11,796 bases of DNA from Myxococcales bacterium (GTDB lineage: Bacteria; Myxococcota_C; UBA6777). Both the position numbers and the translations under genes were made by a program. Positions 7,458-11,796 of the stretch are shown piece after piece. The notes under the pieces were generated by a model. The model saw nothing but the letters and a program-made list of their open reading frames with translations, made no database searches and had not been told where the DNA came from. The stretch's first letter is position 1. The number at the start of each line of letters is the position of its first letter. The DNA lies in contig JALTMC010000711.1 in assembly GCA_027005175.1 (NCBI GenBank), positions 1 to 11,796 on the forward strand. The letters are read 5' to 3'.

Positions 7458-7972
7458 GACACCACCCTTTTCTGCGAGAAAGAAAAAAGACACCGAAACG
7501 AACTATACCATACCTCTATTCAATGAAAGATAAGTTTCATCACTCCTATTCAAACAACAGGAATCAATCAACCGACTCTGCCTCTAAGCAGAATGATGGG
7601 TCCGACCTGGGTCCTAGTATTGCCAGCTTGATATAGCAGATCTTGCGCTTCCGACAACTCAGCAAAACTAGTTTGAGGTGGTTGGGATTGAAGATGCCCT
7701 GCGATCTCATTCATCCGATCACGGTTTGCTTGAGACAAGCCAGGCCGTGCGGCAGCCCTCGCCAAAAATTGCCCTCCAGCAGCAGGTCCATTCATCAACG
7801 AAGCACCAAACACCGTGGAAGGTCCACATCGAGCCGGTCCGGTATCGCGCCCTCTCGACTCAGCCGAGAACTGCGTCAGTTGCCCAACGATACGAGCAGG
7901 AGTACGCCATTCCTGAGGGCGGATGCTATGGGTGGGAGTACGAGGGATATCTGTTCGACCCGAAGCTCTACC

Positions 7973-7978
7973 ATATCG
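7973..7978. repeat. IS982-family target site duplication, left copy
   Basis: ATATCG directly precedes the left inverted repeat and is repeated at 9092-9097 directly after the right inverted repeat. Extending the match to 7 bp fails. Its presence, together with frame restoration, shows a simple insertion. Confidence 0.88.
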
Positions 7979-7996
7979 ACGTGAGTTCGACGTAAG
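7979..7996 (+). repeat. IS left terminal inverted repeat (18 bp)
   Basis: ACGTGAGTTCGACGTAAG is perfectly complementary to 9074-9091. Similarity becomes patchy further inside the element. On the - strand, the right-end copy supplies the TGA that ends the 5' fragment of the interrupted gene. Confidence 0.92.
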
Positions 7997-8076
7997 GTAG
8001 GATCTTGCCCTCCGAGTGGATATGTAGAAATATCAATTTGTTACAAAAAACACATAATCCACAAGGAGGGCTTGGT

Positions 8077-8991
8077 ATGACTCTAACAGAACCATTCTAC
8101 GAGATCGATGATTTTTGTCAGATGAATTTTCCCGCTCCCAGGCAAGCTCAACTGTCTCCATCAGACTCCTCAGCAACTTCAACACGCAAGACAAAACACC
8201 GACGCCGACGGGCATATAATCTTTCTTTGAGCGAGAGCATGACTATCATCATTCACTTCCACCAATCTCGTTATCGCACCTTCAAGGACTATTACATCAA
8301 AGAGGTTCTGTATCATTTGCATCGAGAATTCCCTAATGCTGTTAGCTACAACCGTTTTGTTGAACTACAAAAGATAGCCTTGATACCATTGTGTTCTTAC
8401 TTACAAACCAAAATGGGCCGATGTACGGGGCTTTCGTTCATCGACTCCACTCCCATCTCCGTCTGTCTACCCCAACGAGGCAACCGTCACAAAGTGTTCA
8501 AGGGAACGGCAGCCTGGGGCAAGAATTCAGTGGGTTGGTTCTTCGGCTTTAAACTTCATATCATCATCAATGACTGTGGGGAATTGCTCGCAGTCTCTTT
8601 GACTCCCGGTAATACGGATGATCGGGTTCCAGTGGAACAACTTACGAAAGACCTTTTCGGCAAGATGTTTGGGGACAAAGGCTACATATCTCAAGCTTTG
8701 TTCCAGACCTTGTTTGGGAGAGGTATAGAACTATTTACCCGTTTGAGAAAAAATATGAAAAACAAGTTGATGAGAACGGTAGATAGGGTCTTACTGCGAA
8801 AGAGAGCGATCATAGAGAGTGTCAATGATCAGCTGAAGAATATTTCAATGATAGAACATTCACGCCATCGCAGTCCACTCAACTTTATGGTGAACCTGGT
8901 GAGTGGATTGATAGCGTACTGTCTTCAGCCAAAGAAGCCGTCTTTGAACTTCTCCATGTTCGAACGCTCTGGCTTACCGACCGTTCTCTGA
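8077..8991 (+). CDS. IS982-family DDE transposase
   Basis: This 304-residue protein cuts and joins the ends of its own insertion sequence. ATG 8077 is chosen because AAGGAGGG precedes it at the right distance; the frame is open upstream to an ATG-like start at 8005 but without a ribosome site. The N-terminal third contains a basic segment (about 37-45, RKTKHRRRR) followed by a helical region. The catalytic domain has the IS982 signature blocks: FIDSTPISVC with Asp123, HKVFKGTAAWGK, GWFFGFKLHIIIND, LTPGNTDDRVPV, FGDKGYIS with Asp200, RKNMKN, RAIIESVNDQLKNI with Glu247, and EHSRHRS near the C-terminus. Asp123, Asp200 and Glu247 are the likely metal-binding triad. Length and motifs are those of a full, probably active enzyme. 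About 100 nt of non-coding IS sequence follow to the right end. Confidence 0.95.
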   Translation: MTLTEPFYEIDDFCQMNFPAPRQAQLSPSDSSATSTRKTKHRRRRAYNLSLSESMTIIIHFHQSRYRTFKDYYIKEVLYHLHREFPNAVSYNRFVELQKIALIPLCSYLQTKMGRCTGLSFIDSTPISVCLPQRGNRHKVFKGTAAWGKNSVGWFFGFKLHIIINDCGELLAVSLTPGNTDDRVPVEQLTKDLFGKMFGDKGYISQALFQTLFGRGIELFTRLRKNMKNKLMRTVDRVLLRKRAIIESVNDQLKNISMIEHSRHRSPLNFMVNLVSGLIAYCLQPKKPSLNFSMFERSGLPTVL

Positions 8992-9073
8992 TAGCGGTCT
9001 ATAGCTTGCTTGAAAGGTTGGAGGGGTGACGGGATTGGTGCGCCTTGTCCTGCTCCAAATCTTGTTCTACCAT

Positions 9074-9091
9074 CTTACGTCGAACTCACGT
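9074..9091 (-). repeat. IS right terminal inverted repeat (18 bp)
   Basis: This is the perfect reverse complement of 7979-7996 and defines the right end of the element. It is directly followed by the ATATCG target duplication. Confidence 0.92.
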
Positions 9092-9097
9092 ATATCG
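9092..9097. repeat. IS982-family target site duplication, right copy
   Basis: ATATCG directly follows the right inverted repeat and matches 7973-7978. On the - strand it encodes the Arg-Tyr at codons 115-116 of the interrupted gene. Confidence 0.88.
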
Positions 9098-9477
9098 GCC
9101 AAGACCGGTATCCTGTGCCGTCAATCCTTGTTCTATTCCATACTCGGATGAGGGCAATGTACTTGCGAGTTGCTGTTGCAACACCGTAACCCCAGGTGTA
9201 TGTATCTGTCGCTGACGAGCGAATTGAGCTGTTGCTTCGGTTGGGACAACAGTTCCTACTTCATGGGGTGCTGTGGACTGTGCCGGTGTATTCTCAAAGT
9301 GAGAAACTTGTGATGTCGATGGATTGGTCCGCTGCTCCTGAAAAGGAGCCACTTCTGTGATGGTCTCTTGGGGGGAATGGACCTCTTGCGGTTGCGCCGC
9401 CATGTTACTTGGAGGGCTCTTGGGGGGAATGCGTACCATCGTGATAGCTCCTTCTGTTGCAGAGAGGAACCCCCCGT

Positions 9478-9506
9478 ATACTAACGAAATTTTCGTTTAT
9501 TGCCAA
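9478..9506 (-). promoter_or_regulatory. Candidate promoter with an internal inverted repeat, upstream of the interrupted gene
   Basis: On the - strand, TTGGCA (9506-9501), a 17-nt spacer and TAGTAT (9483-9478) resemble a sigma70-type promoter, about 40 nt upstream of ATG 9439 and its AAGGAGC ribosome site. An inverted repeat AACGAA/TTCGTT (9483-9488 and 9492-9497) lies within the spacer and touches the -10 box, the position expected for a repressor operator. The -10 match is only 4 of 6, so this is a candidate. Confidence 0.4.
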
Positions 9507-9565
9507 CCATCATCTCTTTGCTTTGACATATGACAAGGATCTTGCCTCATCAAGCTTCAAGAAGG

Positions 9566-10018
9566 TTATGCTGCCAGACTCTCTGCGCTATTGAGTTCGA
9601 AGGTAAAGGGCAAGAGTTTTTTGGATAAGTCATCATCAGAGTTTGCAAGCAGAGCCAGCAGGTCTGTAGAGGTGACCAACCCCGCCAGTTCATTGTGCTG
9701 ATCCATCACAGGGACCGCATCGATTTGCAACTCGATCATTAATCTCGCAACATTGGCGACACAACTCCTCAACGAACAAGTCACGATTTGAGAGCACATG
9801 GCGTCACAAACAAGCATATCGGGAACAACTTGTTTTCCATCGATCTGAGAAGACCAACGTAAGACATCACGATCAGAAAGCATTCCTAACAGTTTGCCAT
9901 CTTCCACAACAGGAAGATGACGAAAATCGTAGAGCATCATCAGATCGTGGGCCTGAATCAGCCGCTCTTCCGGTCCTACAAAGATCACCGTCCGTGACAT
10001 AGTTGCATCGACGTCCAT
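9566..10018 (-). CDS. Two-CBS-domain protein
   Basis: This 150-residue cytoplasmic protein consists almost entirely of a tandem CBS pair, a module that typically binds adenosine nucleotides and senses energy or signal state. CBS1 spans about 5-58 (TVIFVGPEERLIQAHDLM, FRHLPVVEDGKLLGMLSDRDVLRW). CBS2 spans about 70-127 (DAMCSQIVTCSLRSCVANVA, QIDAVPVMDQHNELAGLV, STDLLALL). No catalytic domain is attached; the last ~20 residues are a short tail. ATG 10018 is chosen because AGGAGC lies 6 nt before it; a TTG at 10033 overlaps that site and is unlikely. It stands alone on the - strand with gene-free stretches on both sides. Such stand-alone CBS proteins are common and the ligand cannot be read from sequence. 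Confidence 0.9.
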   Translation of the reverse strand: MDVDATMSRTVIFVGPEERLIQAHDLMMLYDFRHLPVVEDGKLLGMLSDRDVLRWSSQIDGKQVVPDMLVCDAMCSQIVTCSLRSCVANVARLMIELQIDAVPVMDQHNELAGLVTSTDLLALLANSDDDLSKKLLPFTFELNSAESLAA

Positions 10019-10097
10019 ATTGCTGCTCCTCAATTCTTTTCACTCTTCCCTATTTACCGAAAGACACTCCTTGGAAAGTCCACATCCAAAGAGCCTG

Positions 10098-10133
10098 TTG
10101 TGTATGAAAAGAAGTTTGTCTTTTCACACACAA
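10098..10133. promoter_or_regulatory. Strong inverted repeat, 15-bp arms with one mismatch
   Basis: Arms 10098-10112 and 10119-10133 pair at 14 of 15 positions around the 6-nt loop AGTTTG (inner stem TGAAAAGA/TCTTTTCA). It lies about 80 nt upstream of the CBS start. No T-run follows on either strand, so an operator, an RNA leader structure or an mRNA-stabilising hairpin is as likely as a terminator. Confidence 0.55.
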
Positions 10134-10166
10134 ACCCACGACTCAGTTTGATATATTGACGGAGGA

Positions 10167-10192
10167 GAAGAATTGATATGAGTCAATTCTTC
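10167..10192. promoter_or_regulatory. Perfect 10-bp inverted repeat, 6-nt loop
   Basis: GAAGAATTGA (10167-10176) and TCAATTCTTC (10183-10192) pair perfectly around TATGAG. It lies about 140 nt downstream of the thiolase stop and about 150 nt upstream of the CBS start, both on the - strand. It could end the thiolase transcript or act as a binding site; the missing T-run weakens the intrinsic terminator reading. Confidence 0.5.
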
Positions 10193-10231
10193 ACTTGACG
10201 AGACACAACAGAGGAAGAAACAGGGGATTGT

Positions 10232-10334
10232 TAGGAGCGGCGACCCCATAAGTTGAACAAGTGCGTTTATAGAAAAACCGGAATGTTCTCACAGATGTGA
10301 TTCGAGATGTTCAAGCTATTAAAACGCTGTTCCT
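10232..10334 (+). repeat. Dispersed ~103-nt repeat, copy B (3' side of thiolase)
   Basis: This copy aligns gap-free with 1354-1456. The similarity ends at the thiolase stop codon (CTA on the + strand, 10333-10335). Read in the frame equivalent to SNF2 it has a TAG at 10270-10272, then encodes VIRDVQAIKTLFL, like the SNF2 segment AIEKIQAMKSLFL. The stop and the downstream overlap with the antisense of the thiolase mean it is not itself a functional gene. Confidence 0.7.
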
Positions 10335-11514
10335 AGTCCCTTCGGTACATGGTGACAACACAAGCACCACCAAGCCCGAGGTTGTGTTGGAGTGCGACTT
10401 GAGCACCTTCGACCTGACGGTCTTCCGCTTGTCCACGCAGGTGCCAAACCAGTTCGGTACATTGGGCCAGACCTGTGGCACCGAGAGGGTGTCCTTTCGA
10501 CAACAAGCCCCCGCTGGGATTGGTGACAAATCGACCGCCGTATGTATTGTCTCCATCCCAGATAAACTTCTCAGCAGTTCCCTCCTCACAAAGCCCCAAG
10601 CCTTCATAGGTGAGCAGCTCATTGGCGGTGAAGCAATCGTGGAGTTCGACCACATCGATATCTTTGGGTCCCAAACCTGCTTGTTCATAAACCTCTTGAG
10701 CTGCATTTTTTGTCATGTCGTAGCCAACCATCTTAATCATCGACGCTTCATCAAAGCTGGAGCGATAGTCGGTGGTCATGGACTGTGCAGCAATATACAC
10801 AGGATTCGAGATCCCATTTTTCTTGGCAAAGTCATCGGAACATAAGATCGCAGCAGCCGCACCGCACGTTGGTGGGCAACACTGGTATCGTGTGAGAGGA
10901 TCAAACACTTCAGGTGACGCAAGGATCTCTTCGACAGAGAGTTGCTCACGAAACAAAGCATAGGGGTTCTTGCTGGCGTGGGAGCGTGCTTTTTCGCTGA
11001 TCTTTGCGAAGGTCTCACGTTTGGTTCCATGCTTCCAACGATACTCACGCCCTGCCCCACCAAACATTTGAGCGGCAGGAGGAGCCTGCGTAAAGCCCTG
11101 AACTTCACTCATCAAACTAGCATGTTGGTCCAAAGGATTGGTTCGGTCGGTCCATTTGGAGCCCAACGCACCTCGCTCCATTTGTTCAAAGCCAACCACC
11201 AACACACACTCAGCAAAACCACCTTCAATGGCTTGACGCCCCAAAAACAATGCACTGGAGCCTGTAGAACAATTGCTGTTGACATTAAAGACGGGAATTC
11301 CCGTCAAACCAAGCTCGTAAACAGCACGGTGACCGCATGTACTGTCACCATAGACATAACCAGCATAAGCCTGCTCGACATCATCGTAAGCAATACCCGC
11401 ATCCTTCAACGCGATCATTCCAGCCTTGCCTGCCATAATGTTGTATTCTTCGCTCCTGCCAGGCTTGGCAAAAGGCACCATCCCAACACCAATTACATTT
11501 ACTCGTCGAGTCAT
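10333..11514 (-). CDS. SCPx-type thiolase / acetyl-CoA acetyltransferase-like (lipid-transfer protein family)
   Basis: This 393-residue thiolase-fold enzyme has the length and motifs of the SCPx/non-specific lipid-transfer-protein thiolases, which cleave 3-oxoacyl-CoA in peroxisomal SCPx; many bacterial relatives are uncharacterised and some may condense or retro-aldol instead. Visible: an N-terminal VNVIGVGMVPFAKPG; nucleophile Cys82 in NVNSNCSTGSSAL; HDCFTANELLTYEGLG with His292 and Cys294; NPSGGLLSKGHPLGATG with His342; and LGLGGACVVTMYRRD at the C-terminus with Cys385. All catalytic positions appear present. ATG 11514 is preceded by GAGAGG at good spacing. The SCP2-domain gene ends 24 nt upstream, so the two are almost certainly an operon, supplying separately the two halves found fused in eukaryotic SCPx. 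The role is probably fatty-acid, sterol or other acyl-CoA degradation in the cytoplasm. Confidence 0.93.
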   Translation of the reverse strand: MTRRVNVIGVGMVPFAKPGRSEEYNIMAGKAGMIALKDAGIAYDDVEQAYAGYVYGDSTCGHRAVYELGLTGIPVFNVNSNCSTGSSALFLGRQAIEGGFAECVLVVGFEQMERGALGSKWTDRTNPLDQHASLMSEVQGFTQAPPAAQMFGGAGREYRWKHGTKRETFAKISEKARSHASKNPYALFREQLSVEEILASPEVFDPLTRYQCCPPTCGAAAAILCSDDFAKKNGISNPVYIAAQSMTTDYRSSFDEASMIKMVGYDMTKNAAQEVYEQAGLGPKDIDVVELHDCFTANELLTYEGLGLCEEGTAEKFIWDGDNTYGGRFVTNPSGGLLSKGHPLGATGLAQCTELVWHLRGQAEDRQVEGAQVALQHNLGLGGACVVTMYRRD

Positions 11515-11538
11515 AGGAACCTCTCTTCGTTCGATGAT

Positions 11539-11796
11539 TTAAGCCAGCCCCACGAAAAAGTCCAACAGATAGGCAAACTGCATATTGCCATCCACGCGGA
11601 GTTTTCCGCGTGTATAAAGCTCACGGACACTCGTCTCTCCACGAGCAAGAGCGGTGAGATCTTCATCCTCCAGGGAGAGTGTGGTTTCAGCATCGCTTGT
11701 GGTGCCTCTTATAACACTCGATGTCTTTCCATCCAGCTCAACAACCCAGGATTGTTCTGTATCTATGATCTGAAAAAGCAGTCGCCCCTTCTCTCC
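11539..11796 (-). CDS. SCP2 sterol-carrier-domain protein, C-terminal part; 5' end outside window
   Basis: The frame is open from the window edge to TAA at 11539 (85 residues visible). The sequence reads as an SCP2 fold: LLFQIIDTEQSWVVELDG, a strand with DAETTLSLEDEDLTALARG, then LYTRGKLRVDGNMQFAYLL at the C-terminus. These match the SCP2 pattern of a 'sDed' helix and a 'GKLkv.GNm..A..L' ending. SCP2 domains bind lipids or acyl-CoA in a hydrophobic tunnel and can present them to a partner enzyme. It lies directly upstream of the SCPx-type thiolase on the same strand, so delivery of acyl-CoA to that enzyme is a natural inference. A longer N-terminal domain cannot be excluded. The short reading frame at 11511-11693 in another phase is a shadow. 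Confidence 0.88.
   Translation of the reverse strand, partial: GEKGRLLFQIIDTEQSWVVELDGKTSSVIRGTTSDAETTLSLEDEDLTALARGETSVRELYTRGKLRVDGNMQFAYLLDFFVGLA

Larger units (their letters stand above)
7979..9091 (+). mobile_element. IS982-family insertion sequence, complete (1113 bp)
   Basis: The element is bounded by 18-bp perfect inverted repeats (ACGTGAGTTCGACGTAAG at 7979-7996 and its complement at 9074-9091), flanked by the 6-bp direct repeat ATATCG (7973-7978 and 9092-9097). It contains a single full-length transposase gene on the + strand, opposite to the gene it interrupts. Size, ends beginning with AC, and a short target duplication agree with the IS982 family. Ends and transposase look undamaged, so the element may still be mobile and its insertion recent. 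Confidence 0.93.
7568..9439 (-). pseudogene. Gene of unknown function (250 codons) interrupted by an IS982-family element
   Basis: The 5' part runs from ATG 9439 to the target duplication at 9092; the 3' part runs from 7972 to the TGA at 7568. Removing 7979-9091 plus one 6-bp duplication copy joins 348 and 405 nt in one stop-free frame (250 aa plus stop). In its present state the 5' fragment gains one Thr and stops at a TGA inside the IS inverted repeat, giving 117 aa; the 3' part has only a GTG at 7813 as a possible start. The start is supported by AAGGAGC at 9453-9447. The restored protein has a Pro/Gln/Thr-rich, low-complexity N-terminal half, an Arg-rich middle and a probably helical C-terminal part (SQANRDRMNEIAGHL, SFAELSEAQDLLYQAGN), ending TQVGPIILLRGRVG. 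No signal peptide or membrane segment is visible and I do not recognise a family. Confidence 0.85.
10019..10332. other. Gene-free interval between CBS and thiolase genes
   Basis: This stretch of about 314 nt contains no convincing coding region. It holds the ribosome site of the CBS gene (10025-10030), two strong inverted repeats (10098-10133 and 10167-10192), a longer-range 9-bp inverted pair CTGTTGTGT/ACACAACAG (10095-10103 and 10203-10211), and most of copy B of the dispersed repeat (10232-10334). It must contain the end of the thiolase transcript and probably the CBS promoter, but no clear -35/-10 pair or T-tailed terminator was found. Confidence 0.7.

Noticed and set aside
6785-7533. Two + strand open frames rich in PKSFPY and SEVIPL repeats
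   Set aside because: They are antisense shadows of the 18-bp repeat; the - strand frame has a signal peptide, a linker and a Cys-rich tail.
7678-7995. A 105-codon + strand frame ending inside the left IS end
   Set aside because: Joining across the IS gives a stop soon after the junction on +, while the - strand frame is restored to 250 codons with a good ribosome site.
8005-8076. Upstream extension of the transposase to 8005
   Set aside because: The extra 24 residues lack similarity to IS982 transposases and no ribosome site precedes them; AAGGAGGG fits ATG 8077.
9535-9560. Short palindromes (CAAGGATCTTG and CTTG...CAAG) after the CBS gene as a terminator
   Set aside because: The stems are only 4 bp and there is no T-run on the - strand.
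10302-10320. GTTCAAG resembling a tRNA T-loop
   Set aside because: There is no matching acceptor, D or anticodon stem around it; the sequence is part of the dispersed repeat.
10297-10845. A 182-codon + strand frame overlapping the thiolase gene
   Set aside because: It is antisense to a well-supported thiolase; only its first dozen codons resemble the SNF2 N-terminus, explained by the dispersed repeat.

Overview
The window appears to come from a bacterium with Myxococcota/Bradymonadota-like (former deltaproteobacterial) features: a large SNF2 ATPase with a long N-terminal helical region, a lipoprotein with low-complexity repeats and a small Cys-rich tail, and a eukaryote-like SCP2/SCPx-thiolase pair. 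Base composition looks moderate. There is no rRNA, tRNA or marker gene, so this placement is an inference with low to moderate confidence.

Layout. (1) 1-5678, + strand: the 3' part of a UPF1/Dna2-like superfamily 1 helicase, followed closely by a complete SNF2-family ATPase of about 1,400 residues. A degenerate tandem copy of the last 13 codons plus stop of the SNF2 gene follows its 3' end (5680-5722). (2) 5775-7457, - strand: a probable lipoprotein with 17 hexapeptide repeats and a six-cysteine tail, then a membrane-anchored GrpE-like protein with an acidic tail of ten decapeptides. (3) 7568-9439, - strand: a 250-codon gene of unknown function, split by an intact IS982-family element (7979-9091, transposase on +). 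The element has 18-bp perfect terminal inverted repeats and a 6-bp target duplication; removing it with one duplication copy restores one continuous frame. (4) 9566-10018, - strand: a two-CBS-domain protein. (5) 10019-10332: a gene-free stretch with two strong inverted repeats and a diverged copy of a ~103-nt sequence that also lies at the helicase/SNF2 junction. (6) 10333-11796, - strand: an SCP2 sterol-carrier protein (5' end outside the window) followed by an SCPx-type thiolase, the two halves that eukaryotic SCPx carries in one polypeptide.

How the genes may work together. The two helicase/ATPase genes are probably co-transcribed and act on nucleic acid or nucleoprotein. The SCP2 and thiolase genes form a lipid or acyl-CoA metabolism pair. 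The lipoprotein and GrpE-like genes form a - strand pair, both carrying in-frame tandem repeats that still look recently active. The least ordinary features are the membrane-anchored GrpE-like protein, the perfectly reversible IS982 disruption, the gapless 103-nt dispersed repeat and the duplicated SNF2 gene end. I found no CRISPR array, recognised defence system or phage module.
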